Below the pieces are notes generated by a model. It searched no databases. It was not told the origin of the DNA and saw only the letters and a program-made list of their open reading frames with translations. DNA of 36,645 nt, from assembly GCA_913063165.1 (NCBI GenBank), contig CAJXZL010000023.1:1-36645 (forward strand), written 5' to 3'. Below are positions 28,927-36,645 of this stretch, one piece after another (position 1 is the stretch's first letter; every line of letters starts with the position of its first letter). This DNA is from an uncultured Saccharospirillaceae bacterium. Lineage in GTDB: Bacteria > Pseudomonadota > Gammaproteobacteria > Pseudomonadales > Natronospirillaceae. The position numbers were made by a program, and so were the translations under genes.

Positions 28927-29664
28927 ATGGACTCTACGATGAAAATATTGTTTCTGCGCATTTTGAAGCTTACACTTCTCTGTCTTATTATTGGCCTAAT
29001 GCCTCGTGTGGGCTTTGCAGAAAAACCTTTTAAAATTGGGGCTTCCGATGAATTTTATCTGATGAAAGATTCCGCTGCCCTTTTAGAAATATTTACCATC
29101 AGTCTTGAAAGCCTCGGCTTCACTCCTGAGATCAAGGCAATGCCTGTTGAAAAAGCGCGAGCGCTTATGGATGCGGATCTACTCGACCTTTTCATGTGGC
29201 GATTTCTCGGCGCTATTAGTGGTGAAGGCACCATTCCAGTCGATGGATTACTGCCAGACACTCCTATTTACCGGCTCGCAAGCCATCTGCATGACTGCCC
29301 CACCGATACCAACCAGGTTGATTTTCAAGCCATTGGCGTGGCCGGCTACTGGTTACATTCTATGCTTTATAAAGACCTTACAATACCGCCCATATATCTG
29401 AATACCCTTGGCGCGGTTGCTGCATACTTACACAGAAACCCCAACTCCTACGTGTCTTTGCCACAACAAACGGTGTCTTTGTTAAACCCGGCATTCGAGA
29501 AAGCCGGTCAACCCATGAGATTGAAACAATGTGGAGAAACACCCATTGCAATACTACATCCGCGATACGCCATGGATGCCAAACATAGCGACATACAAGA
29601 GCGTTTAGAGCGCGAGATTATCAAAACAGCAGCGGAAAGGTATCCTTATTTATTGAACGAATGA
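28927..29664 (+). CDS. Periplasmic substrate-binding-like protein
   Basis: A 245-residue secreted protein of the type 2 periplasmic-binding fold (SBP_bac_3-like). The signal peptide spans about residues 1-31 and ends in GFAEKP. The mature part begins FKIGASDEFYLMKD and has two cysteines (HDCPTD, KQCGE) that could form a disulfide. The start is ATG 28927 or 28939; neither has a clear ribosome site. It follows the acyltransferase gene by 93 bp on the same strand, without an evident permease or ATPase gene. The ligand is unknown; many such orphans are sensors or stand-alone binders. Confidence 0.65.
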   Translation: MDSTMKILFLRILKLTLLCLIIGLMPRVGFAEKPFKIGASDEFYLMKDSAALLEIFTISLESLGFTPEIKAMPVEKARALMDADLLDLFMWRFLGAISGEGTIPVDGLLPDTPIYRLASHLHDCPTDTNQVDFQAIGVAGYWLHSMLYKDLTIPPIYLNTLGAVAAYLHRNPNSYVSLPQQTVSLLNPAFEKAGQPMRLKQCGETPIAILHPRYAMDAKHSDIQERLEREIIKTAAERYPYLLNE

Positions 29665-29667
29665 ACC

Positions 29668-30159
29668 TTAGGGTGCACCGGCATCCATAGGTATGAAGCC
29701 GATACTGCTCCATGCTTGATAGAGTCCAATAGCCACCGTATTGGAGAGATTCAAGCTCCTACTGCCCTGCTTCATTGGGAGTATTAATAACTGCTCAATA
29801 CCCAATTCATTGCGAATGCCATCAGGCAGGCCCCTACTTTCTGGTCCGAATAAGAGCGCGTCATGATCCTGATATTGATGGGCAACATAGGTCTTTGTTG
29901 CCTTTGTTGAAAAGCCGAATATTCTATCCAATGCCCTCCCGTCTGATACGTGGGCGTATTTATAGTCATCCCAACTGGCATGTACTTGCACTTGTGCAAA
30001 CTCATGGTAGTCCAGACCCGCCCGCACCAGCGCCTTATCGGACATATCGAAACCCAGCGGTTCAATCAAATGTAATGTCGCCCCGGTATTAGCGCATAAT
30101 CGAATAATATTACCGGTGTTTGGCGGAATTTCAGGTTCAAACAAAACAATGTGAAGTGA
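29668..30159 (-). CDS. trmL: tRNA (cytidine/uridine-34-2'-O)-methyltransferase TrmL
   Basis: SPOUT-class methyltransferase that modifies the wobble base of certain tRNA-Leu species. The N-terminus MSLHIVLFEPEIPPNTGNII and the C-terminal knot motifs (LLFGPESRGLP, ILPMKQGSRSLNLSNTVAI) are diagnostic. ATG 30159 gives 163 residues, close to E. coli TrmL; a GTG at 30207 is open but adds residues not typical of the family. It is convergent with the binding-protein gene, 3 bp away, and divergent from the pilus locus. Confidence 0.93.
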   Translation of the reverse strand, partial: SLHIVLFEPEIPPNTGNIIRLCANTGATLHLIEPLGFDMSDKALVRAGLDYHEFAQVQVHASWDDYKYAHVSDGRALDRIFGFSTKATKTYVAHQYQDHDALLFGPESRGLPDGIRNELGIEQLLILPMKQGSRSLNLSNTVAIGLYQAWSSIGFIPMDAGAP

Positions 30160-30450
30160 CATAGATAAAACAGTCTCGTTGGTAAAAAAAAATTGGAAAT
30201 CAGACACCTAGAGAGAACAATTAATAAATCACCCTAAATGCGCTAAAAACCGCGCATAGCTGGAAGTTAGCGCGAAGATACCATAGTATTGACCGATAAC
30301 TGGTAGCATCAACCCTAATCTACTTGTCAAACCAAAGCGGCGCAAATAGTGACAACAAAGGTAAGCTGATGCAATTGGAAAAGTGTTCGGATGCAGCTTG
30401 TATAGTCATGCCATACACGCAGTGCAACAAACAGGAAATGAAAACAATAT
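30160..30450. other. 291-bp intergenic region between trmL and the pilus operon
   Basis: No gene is evident. Two inverted repeats share one arm and exclude each other: ATGCGC (30238-30243) with GCGCAT (30252-30257), and GCGCTAA (30240-30246) with TTAGCGC (30267-30273). On the minus strand TTGATG-18-TACTAT is a weak candidate trmL promoter upstream of these hairpins. Near the pilus gene, TGTAT-N9-ATACA forms a possible operator that includes a TATAGT -10-like element. None of these is strong. Confidence 0.4.
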
Positions 30451-31407
30451 ATGCCAGCAGCCAAAAGCCCGGTAAATAGAACAACAGCTTCGGCCATCGT
30501 GTGTGGCAACCACCTATATGTGGCTGCTATAAACTATCGTCAGCACCAATTGCCTGAGCTATTCCTGTCCCTGTCAGAACCCCTGTCATCTAGAGACAAC
30601 CTGGGTGCGCAGATTGCGTCCATATCAAAAGCGGCCAAGCTAAAAGGCTGCCATTGGAATTTCCAACTCTATACCGACCAATACCAATTGTTGCAAACCG
30701 ATGTCCCCGACGTACCCGAAGAAGAAGTCGACGACACGTTAAAATTCAAAGCGATGGATCTCATCCAATCCCCTTTGTCAGAATCAGCCATTGCCATTAG
30801 TCAATTTCCCGCTGAAGCCTTCCGTGGGCGACTGAAAATGGCCTATATTATTGCCGCGAAACGCGCTGAAATGGAAGATATTCAGGACCAGTTTGGACTG
30901 CAAGGTTTGCTACTGGACAGCATTGATATTGTTGATATGACCATGCGCAACTTGGTCGCCCTAGCGAGTAACAAACCTTGTTACGCAGCGTTTTCATTGG
31001 GTAAACGCAAAAGCAGCATCAACTGTTATTTCAAAGGTCACCTTTGCCTACATCGCGATATTGACATCGGCAGCATCGACCTAGTGGCTTCCGACAGTGC
31101 CGCTGACGCGCCCACTTCAGGGCAACGCGAACTTAGCGTTGCTACTTTGACGTTGGAAGTACAGCGTTCATTAGACTATTTCGAAAGCCAACTGGCACTG
31201 GGTGCTATCGCAGACATTCTGGTCATTGCGCCTGAGGTGCTTTCCGAAGAACTGGTACTTCATTTTGACAGCGCCGTACAGCCTAGGGTCCTGCCATTGC
31301 GATTTGCAGAGACCATGACACTGGCCGGCGGCGTAAGTCCATCACACAGCTGCGAAGACGCCTTTGCTATCGGCGGCGCACTGCGAGATTGGGGTGGCCA
31401 CGCATGA
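30451..31407 (+). CDS. mshI: MSHA pilus biogenesis protein MshI (PilM-like)
   Basis: A 318-residue cytoplasmic, actin-fold protein of the PilM/MshI family that docks to the N-terminus of the PilN-like protein in the pilus inner-membrane platform. It has the ATPase-fold pattern without a transmembrane helix; PDVPEEEVDDTLKFKAMDLI is a PilM-type segment. ATG 30451 has no strong ribosome site. A tiny frame at ATG 30438 with AGGA just before it overlaps this start. It overlaps the next gene by 4 nt (ATGA). It is the first gene of the msh locus; no mshH precedes it. Confidence 0.85.
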   Translation: MPAAKSPVNRTTASAIVCGNHLYVAAINYRQHQLPELFLSLSEPLSSRDNLGAQIASISKAAKLKGCHWNFQLYTDQYQLLQTDVPDVPEEEVDDTLKFKAMDLIQSPLSESAIAISQFPAEAFRGRLKMAYIIAAKRAEMEDIQDQFGLQGLLLDSIDIVDMTMRNLVALASNKPCYAAFSLGKRKSSINCYFKGHLCLHRDIDIGSIDLVASDSAADAPTSGQRELSVATLTLEVQRSLDYFESQLALGAIADILVIAPEVLSEELVLHFDSAVQPRVLPLRFAETMTLAGGVSPSHSCEDAFAIGGALRDWGGHA

Positions 31408-32054
31408 TGCCGCAAGTGAACCTGCTCGATAGCCTTGGCCAGCACCATACCAAAATTAAAGCCAGCACTTGGTTTGCCATGTTATTACTGGGATTCGCCA
31501 TAATCGCCGGTGCCAGTTATATACAAAGCGACTGGGTGAGCAAGAAGCAAGCGCGGTTAGCGGTAGAGCAACAGAGAAATACCGAGCTGACGCAAGAAAT
31601 GGCCAACTTTGAACAAGTGAATCCTAATCAAAAGATTGAACGTGAAGTGCAGAGCGAAATTGCGCAACTCAGAGCAGAGCTTCAAACCCAAAAAACCACA
31701 TTGGCCTTGGTGGCACCCGACGCAGGCGTCCAACGCAAAGGCTTCTATACCTATCTGGCAGCATTGTCTGATAGGAGCCGCCAAGGACTTTGGCTCACCA
31801 ATATCGAATTGAACCCTGGGTTGCACCAGGCACGGCTCACCGGGCAAACGTTAGACCCTGCTTTGGTGCCTATGTATCTTGATAGCCTTACGGACACGGT
31901 ATTTAGCGAACTACAATTTAGTCGCATGAACATGAAAAAAATTAGCGACAATCCTTCAGTGTATAGTTTTGACCTCGACAGCAAGGACACCCTAACGCCT
32001 TACAAGGGGTTGTCTACTCTAGGCACAGTGAACACATTGAGGGTTTCGCCATGA
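31404..32054 (+). CDS. PilN-like MSHA inner-membrane protein
   Basis: Bitopic inner-membrane protein of about 216 residues, PilN-like. The N-terminal MMPQVNLLDSL is the short cytoplasmic tail that binds the PilM-like partner. A transmembrane helix follows (about residues 24-45), then a coiled coil rich in Gln and Glu (about 50-105) and a periplasmic ferredoxin-like domain. The frame is open to 31389, but the tandem ATGATG at 31404, overlapping the mshI stop by 4 nt, is the natural start. It overlaps mshJ by 4 nt. It corresponds to MshI2 in some annotations. Confidence 0.85.
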   Translation: MMPQVNLLDSLGQHHTKIKASTWFAMLLLGFAIIAGASYIQSDWVSKKQARLAVEQQRNTELTQEMANFEQVNPNQKIEREVQSEIAQLRAELQTQKTTLALVAPDAGVQRKGFYTYLAALSDRSRQGLWLTNIELNPGLHQARLTGQTLDPALVPMYLDSLTDTVFSELQFSRMNMKKISDNPSVYSFDLDSKDTLTPYKGLSTLGTVNTLRVSP

Positions 32055-32698
32055 CACCGCGCGCTACCCTTTATCGCATTTCAAAACAGCTCAACACGCA
32101 AAACCCCTACATCAAGGTGGCACTGCTAATCCTGATACTGGGTGTGGTTGCAGCTATCGGACAAGGCATTTTGTGGAGTCTGAAATTACAAAACCCCATG
32201 GCCGTTGACCAACAAATACAAAAGGTTGGAACAGAAAACGCCCAATTAGAGCAATCCATCGCGCAGATGCGAAACCGCATCAATAACAAGAGCTTAGACC
32301 TAGCCTTGCAGGAACGCTTAGACCTCCAGGTGGCAGTCGCCCAAGTAAAAGAAAATCTAGCGGCGTCGACTGAATATCTCATTCCGCCTAAAAAAATGCC
32401 GACTATTTTGCGCAATTTGCTGCAAAAACACCGCAAGCTAGAATTGATTGAATTTGTTACGATTGAGCCAGTCTCTATCAGCACACATAAAGACGCCTTG
32501 CCTGTATTTCGGCATGGCATACGAATTCAAGTAAAGGGCACCTACAACGAGATGACAGCTTGGCTAAAAGAAATTGAACAGTTGCCTTGGGTGCTCAACT
32601 GGGACCACCTAACCTATAGCATGCAGACCTGGCCCAATGGGTTATTAACATTAGAATTGCACACACTCAGCAGAGAGGAGGCATGGCTTGATATCTAA
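32051..32698 (+). CDS. mshJ: MSHA biogenesis protein MshJ (PilO-like)
   Basis: A 215-residue bitopic inner-membrane protein. A short cytoplasmic tail, one membrane helix (about residues 24-45, VALLILILGVVAAIGQGI), a coiled coil (about 50-110) and a small periplasmic domain follow the PilO/MshJ plan. It would form a heterodimer with the PilN-like protein. ATG 32051 overlaps the preceding stop by 4 nt, and its own end overlaps mshK by 11 nt. Position in the msh order supports the name. Confidence 0.85.
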   Translation: MTPRATLYRISKQLNTQNPYIKVALLILILGVVAAIGQGILWSLKLQNPMAVDQQIQKVGTENAQLEQSIAQMRNRINNKSLDLALQERLDLQVAVAQVKENLAASTEYLIPPKKMPTILRNLLQKHRKLELIEFVTIEPVSISTHKDALPVFRHGIRIQVKGTYNEMTAWLKEIEQLPWVLNWDHLTYSMQTWPNGLLTLELHTLSREEAWLDI

Positions 32699-33071
32699 AT
32701 GGCAAGTCTCTTTAATATCTTTGACCCTGTGTGCGGCACAGCAGGCCTTTGCGCATGATTTGGTTGACCCCATGATGCCGCAAATACCTAAGCCTACAAT
32801 GTCTGCGGCGACGCAAAAAGCAGTGGCCGTCGCCGCAACACCGCGACCGAACTTGCGTTTGGATGCCGTCACCATTATAGGTGACTATAAAGTGGCGTTC
32901 GTTAATGGCGTCCGTATGATGCTTGGCGGAGTCATTCAAGGCGCTGTCATCATGGAAATTGGGCCGAATTGGGTCGCACTGTCGTTCCAAAACGAATCTT
33001 TTAGAATTGAACACTCCGTACCGCAGGCCATCATTGTCCCTGCGGCGGCAAGTAGTGAGGAAACCTTGTGA
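32688..33071 (+). CDS. mshK: MSHA biogenesis protein MshK
   Basis: A 127-residue periplasmic protein with an N-terminal signal peptide (about residues 1-22, ending AFA-HD). A Pro-rich linker and a small beta domain with PilP-like pattern (RLDAVTIIGDYKVAFVNG, GPNWVALSFQ) follow. It probably bridges the PilN/PilO-like pair to the secretin. The start is TTG 32688: AGGAG lies 7 nt upstream, and the nearby ATG 32683 is out of frame and stops at once. It overlaps mshJ by 11 nt and mshL by 4 nt. Confidence 0.8.
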   Translation: MISKWQVSLISLTLCAAQQAFAHDLVDPMMPQIPKPTMSAATQKAVAVAATPRPNLRLDAVTIIGDYKVAFVNGVRMMLGGVIQGAVIMEIGPNWVALSFQNESFRIEHSVPQAIIVPAAASSEETL

Positions 33072-34621
33072 AGTCGATATTTCATAGACGCCTAATGAGC
33101 ACTTGTGCGCTCGCGCTGTTGATAACAGGCTGCACCGTCATGCCTCCAGAACCCACCGTAGCGGCGCCGGACGTGCGGACTGACCTGTCTTTAGCGCTCG
33201 AAAACAATGCTGTTGGCGTTCAGAATGAAAAAGTACAGGTTCCCGCGGACCTCACCAATGCATTATTGTCATTAGACCAAGACGATAGCGTCGCGGCAGC
33301 ACCGCGTTTTGATGTGCAGGCAGACAATATCGATGCGCAACAATTCTTCAAAGATTTGGTTCAAGGCACCGGTCTCAATATGGTGGTGGATCCGGAAATA
33401 ACAGGCGGCATCAGCATGCGGCTGGCGAATGTAACGGTTTCCGAAGTACTCAACGCGGTAAGAGATGTGTATGGTTACGACTACCAGAAGACCTCTTATG
33501 GCTATCGCATTATTTCCAATCGCATCACCACACGTATTTTTAACCTAGACTATTTGAACGTGAACCGTTCAGGCAGCTCTGGCACTGGCATAACTGGCAG
33601 CCAAATTGCAAGCGACGGATCACAAAGCAGTCAGGTGACCACCACATACACGGCTGATTTTTGGGCTGACTTAGAACAGACGTTACAAACCATTGTTGGT
33701 GATGAACCGGACACCAGCGTGGTCATTAATGCCCAAACTGGCGTCGTCGTGGTTCGCGCAAATCCAGTGGGGCTTCAGTCTGTAGAACAATTCTTGATGC
33801 AAGCAGAAAACATGCTGCAAAAGCAGGTCATCATTGAAGCACGTATTATTGAAGTGACTTTGAGCGATGGGTTTAAGAGCGGTATCGACTGGAACACTGT
33901 TGCAAATGACCTGAGTCGTTTGGCAACAGACCCGCTCAGCGTTGCGTTGAATGCCCAGCCAATAAATGGCAATCCAGACCTAGGCGGCTTGTTTAGTATC
34001 GGCGCCAATGTCGGCGATTACACAGCTTTGATTCAACTGTTGTCTAATCAGGGCGACGTCAAGGTGCTGTCTAGCCCACGAATTTCGACCGTCAACAACC
34101 AAAAAGCGGTCATTAAAGTAGGTACCGATGAGTATTACGTCACGAACGTGCGTAACACCGCAAACGCCGACGGATCTGCGGGCACACCAGACCTAACCTT
34201 AACACCCTTCTTTTCGGGCATTGCGTTGGATGTGACACCACAAATCGGACAAAACAACGAAATCATATTACACGTGAGACCCTCTGTTACCGAAGTGACC
34301 GAAAAAACCAAGTCACTGAGCATCAACGGTTCTACCTATGCGTTACCGCTTGCCACCTCAAGTATTCGTGAAGCTGACAGCATCATTAAAGCGACCAATG
34401 GACAAATAGTGATCATCGGCGGCTTGTTGCAGAATAAAGGCAACAACCAAACCACTGGTATCCCCGGTTTAGCATCACTGCCAGGATTTAAGTGGTTATT
34501 TGGCCAGCAGCAGCGCATGAACGAGAAGAGCGAATTGATTATCTTGCTACAGCCACAAATCACCAACAATATGGTATGGCAGCAAGAAATATCCGCGGCC
34601 AGAGACCGAATGGGCCAATAG
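33068..34621 (+). CDS. mshL: MSHA outer-membrane secretin MshL
   Basis: A 517-residue lipoprotein secretin forming the outer-membrane pore for the pilus. A lipoprotein signal ends in LITGC (Cys at about residue 22). An STN/N0-like domain follows (about 75-150), then an N1-type domain (VINAQTGVVVVRANP), and the C-terminal secretin domain (about 255-510) with VKVLSSPRISTVNNQKAVIKVG and GQIVIIGGLLQNK. A Ser/Gly-rich insert lies near residues 168-185. The start is GTG 33068, overlapping the mshK stop. It is a typical MshL/PilD-type secretin by length. Confidence 0.93.
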   Translation: MKSIFHRRLMSTCALALLITGCTVMPPEPTVAAPDVRTDLSLALENNAVGVQNEKVQVPADLTNALLSLDQDDSVAAAPRFDVQADNIDAQQFFKDLVQGTGLNMVVDPEITGGISMRLANVTVSEVLNAVRDVYGYDYQKTSYGYRIISNRITTRIFNLDYLNVNRSGSSGTGITGSQIASDGSQSSQVTTTYTADFWADLEQTLQTIVGDEPDTSVVINAQTGVVVVRANPVGLQSVEQFLMQAENMLQKQVIIEARIIEVTLSDGFKSGIDWNTVANDLSRLATDPLSVALNAQPINGNPDLGGLFSIGANVGDYTALIQLLSNQGDVKVLSSPRISTVNNQKAVIKVGTDEYYVTNVRNTANADGSAGTPDLTLTPFFSGIALDVTPQIGQNNEIILHVRPSVTEVTEKTKSLSINGSTYALPLATSSIREADSIIKATNGQIVIIGGLLQNKGNNQTTGIPGLASLPGFKWLFGQQQRMNEKSELIILLQPQITNNMVWQQEISAARDRMGQ

Positions 34622-34634
34622 GTGATGGTGTAGT

Positions 34635-35567
34635 ATGTATCGTGAATATTATGGCTTCCGGAATCACCCCTTTAGTCTGTCACCGGACACGGAAAAGTTC
34701 GTCAATTTGCACGGCCATCAAGAATGCATGGACTTGCTGACCTACGCACTATCGACGGGTGAAGGCTTTGTAAAAATTGTTGGGGATGTCGGCACGGGTA
34801 AAACCATTTTATGCCGCAAACTGCTCCGATTCGTAGCAACGCCTAACGGCACAGAATCAGAATATGTGGCCATATACATCCCTAATCCGCTGCTATCTCC
34901 AACTGGGCTATTTCGCACACTGGCATCGGAATTGGGTGTGAGCCTAGACAATGACAAATCACAAGACTTGGTTTTTGAAGCCTTAAACCAAGAACTGTTG
35001 TCTTTAGCAGGTCAAAGAAAGTCTGTGGTCATCATTATTGATGAAGCACAAGCCTTGCCGGTTGCGACACTTGAAGCACTGCGCTTGGTGACCAATTTGG
35101 AAACTGAAAAACAAAAATTGGTTCAGGTCATATTGTTTGGTCAACCAGAACTAGACGATTTACTGTCACAACACCAATTTAGACAGCTCAAGCAGCGCAT
35201 CACATTTTCCTATTATCTCAATCCCTTGACCCTCAGTAGTACCCAACAGTATTTACAACATCGGGTTATCCATGCAGGGTTTAATGGTGAACATTTGTTT
35301 ACTGCTGCTGCCATGAAACGTATTTTCCACCACAGCCGTGGTGTCCCGCGCCTAATCAATGTCATCTCGCACAAGGCGTTATTGGCAGGTTTTGCACGCA
35401 ATGCCCCTAAAATAGACAAAGCAGACGTCGACACAGCATTTTATGATGGGCAACCACAAGCAGCAGAAAGCCGCAGCAAACGCATTATTTGGTCAATATC
35501 TGTTGGCATCTTAGTGGTGGCCATCGCAATATTGGCATGGATGCAGTGGCAGGGCCTCAACCCATGA
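34635..35567 (+). CDS. mshM: MSHA biogenesis ATPase MshM (ExeA-like)
   Basis: A 310-residue AAA ATPase of the ExeA/MshM family, membrane-anchored, thought to assist secretin assembly at the cell wall. Walker A is GDVGTGKTI (about residues 51-59), Walker B is VVIIIDEAQ, and the sensor region is HHSRGVPRLINVISHKALL. A C-terminal helix (about 285-305) anchors it. ATG 34635 is 13 bp after mshL with AGGTGA about 9 nt upstream. Its stop overlaps the mshN ATG by 4 nt. Confidence 0.93.
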   Translation: MYREYYGFRNHPFSLSPDTEKFVNLHGHQECMDLLTYALSTGEGFVKIVGDVGTGKTILCRKLLRFVATPNGTESEYVAIYIPNPLLSPTGLFRTLASELGVSLDNDKSQDLVFEALNQELLSLAGQRKSVVIIIDEAQALPVATLEALRLVTNLETEKQKLVQVILFGQPELDDLLSQHQFRQLKQRITFSYYLNPLTLSSTQQYLQHRVIHAGFNGEHLFTAAAMKRIFHHSRGVPRLINVISHKALLAGFARNAPKIDKADVDTAFYDGQPQAAESRSKRIIWSISVGILVVAIAILAWMQWQGLNP

Positions 35568-36645
35568 GCTTGGTCCATAAAGCATTAGAACGACTTCCCG
35601 AGCGCCAATCTGCCGACAACGATTTACCAAACCCCTTACAGAAGTCGACCGGCCCACGCCCAGCCAGCGCATTACCTTGGCCTCGCATCCTGTTGGGTTT
35701 TTTGGTCCTAGTGGTCATTTTACAGGCACTATTTCTTGTGCAGACTGGCACCCTGTCACGTTGGTTAGGCGGTGACGCTGTCACTGACGGCAGCGCTATG
35801 AGCAACCGAAATACAGCTGCGGTTGAGCCACAGTCGGTGGTCGTCATAGCATCAGACCAGTACTCGGTTCCTGTGAATGCAACTGCGCCTGTCGTGGCGA
35901 TTCTTACGCCAATTGATACCCTGCAAGCACAACCCCTAACCACTGTTTCAATACCGGCACAGGCGGCAGCGCCAGCACCAGCAACAACACCAACACCAAC
36001 ACCGAGCGCCACCCTAATCTCAGTCGTGGCAGCACCTGCGGCTGACCTTGCTACGCAGGCGAACACCTCTGCAACGATGACAGCCAGAACAAATGATACG
36101 GCATCAGAATCCATCGAGATTATCGACGTCAAATCAGTTTCGGCATTGACACAGACGGGCACAGTTCCGAGCGCACAACCGACCCTGCTCGCGGCCAAGC
36201 CTGCAACTACAGTGCCGACCGCGCCAGTACCGACCGCTCCAGAACAGACAAAGCCCTTGGCCCAACCTGTCATTGAACAAGCCAAGCCTCAGCCAAATGT
36301 GAATCAACCAGCAATGACTCAAGCCGTTGATTCGCCTATAACCGCTTCTACTTCAAATGACAGCCAATTTGACCAGGCAACAGAAGCCAATGGCACCATT
36401 GCTGCAGCCACACCACGACCAACGGTGGCCAACGCATCGGTATCAGCCAAACACAGCATTCAAGACACACAGCGCATTATCGTCGCTGCGTCTCAAGCAT
36501 TGGAACAAGGCAACGCGGTCACTGCAGAAACTTTGTTACTGGAGGCCTTAGCAAAAGAGCCCGACAACCTCACCATGACCCTGGCCTTTGCCCGTTTTTG
36601 GGTGAAGGTAGGCGATTATGATTCTGCCGCGGGCATATTGTTGCA
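35564..36645 (+). CDS. mshN: MSHA biogenesis protein MshN, partial (runs off the right edge)
   Basis: The frame is open for 360 codons to the window end, with no stop. It starts MSLVHKALERLPE, has one membrane helix (about residues 42-61, LLGFLVLVVILQALFLVQ), and then a long linker rich in Ala, Thr, Pro and Gln (about 85-300) with short repeats such as PAPATTPTPTPS. TPR-like helices begin near residue 315 (AASQALEQGNAVTAETLLLE). A bitopic inner-membrane protein with periplasmic TPRs fits MshN, which cooperates with MshM and the secretin. It overlaps mshM by 4 nt. The linker's bias also opens a 242-codon frame on the other strand, which is not a gene. Confidence 0.8.
   Translation, partial: MSLVHKALERLPERQSADNDLPNPLQKSTGPRPASALPWPRILLGFLVLVVILQALFLVQTGTLSRWLGGDAVTDGSAMSNRNTAAVEPQSVVVIASDQYSVPVNATAPVVAILTPIDTLQAQPLTTVSIPAQAAAPAPATTPTPTPSATLISVVAAPAADLATQANTSATMTARTNDTASESIEIIDVKSVSALTQTGTVPSAQPTLLAAKPATTVPTAPVPTAPEQTKPLAQPVIEQAKPQPNVNQPAMTQAVDSPITASTSNDSQFDQATEANGTIAAATPRPTVANASVSAKHSIQDTQRIIVAASQALEQGNAVTAETLLLEALAKEPDNLTMTLAFARFWVKVGDYDSAAGILL

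Noticed and set aside
30438-30479. 13-codon upstream ORF overlapping the mshI start
   Set aside because: The AGGA is only about one base from its ATG, too close to act as a ribosome site; chance is likelier.
35557-36285. 242-codon open frame on the minus strand
   Set aside because: It is antisense to mshN, rich in Ala, Val and Gly from the linker's codon bias, and has no recognisable domain or ribosome site.

Overview
The window is chromosomal DNA of about 50% GC from a gammaproteobacterium. It looks like a marine Oceanospirillales/Pseudomonadales-type organism; the genus cannot be fixed from the sequence. The evidence is a left end that keeps the Pseudomonas-style neighbourhood rrn promoters - tyrS - M23 peptidase - erpA - bactofilin - DUF6776 protein, a Pseudomonas-order aruCFGDB operon with an AraC-type ArgR regulator, and a MSHA-type pilus locus at the right end. 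Coding density is high and I see no prophage, insertion sequence, integrase or CRISPR array.

Layout. (1) 1-5900: two tandem strong promoters pointing left, almost certainly for an rRNA operon just outside the window, then tyrS, a LysM/OapA-like M23 peptidase, a parvulin, an aldo/keto reductase, erpA, a bactofilin and its membrane partner. (2) 6000-10100: a ClC chloride protein, hemJ and hemL (heme pathway), and tRNA-Leu(CAG) with its own promoter. (3) 10100-19900, minus strand: an Smr protein, the arginine succinyltransferase operon aruCFGDB, argR, an isoaspartyl-dipeptidase-like amidohydrolase and a glycerophosphodiesterase. The last three overlap or nearly abut and form an operon (ugpQ-iadA-argR) reading toward aru, which has its own ArgR-type promoter. 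(4) 20000-24300: menA, a TauE/SafE permease, a 328-bp intergenic region with a candidate small RNA, a HemN-like protein with a broken radical-SAM motif, and a LysR regulator. (5) 24391-29664: glutaryl-CoA dehydrogenase, a fused E1 alpha/beta 2-oxoacid dehydrogenase, a FabD-like acyltransferase and a periplasmic binding protein. (6) 29668-end: trmL, then the MSHA pilus genes mshI, a pilN-like gene, mshJ, K, L, M and the start of mshN, with overlapping starts and stops.

How the genes work together. Region 3 reads as a dipeptide-to-arginine-to-glutamate route: an isoaspartyl dipeptidase could release arginine from beta-Asp-Arg (the cyanophycin breakdown product), ArgR would sense arginine, and AruCFGDB would degrade it; the last enzyme, AruE/AstE, is not in the window. 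Region 5 is a compact acyl-CoA cluster of unclear purpose: an E1 without E2/E3 next to an acyltransferase that lacks the malonyl-binding Arg. Region 6 is the inner-membrane platform, secretin and ATPase part of a type IV pilus.

The most unusual signals are the HemN-like protein with CxxxCxxQ in place of CxxxCxxC, the IadA-like protein with two altered metal ligands beside argR, the gcdH/E1/acyltransferase cluster, and the candidate minus-strand sRNA at about 21742-21868. All functional proposals beyond family assignment are inference from sequence.
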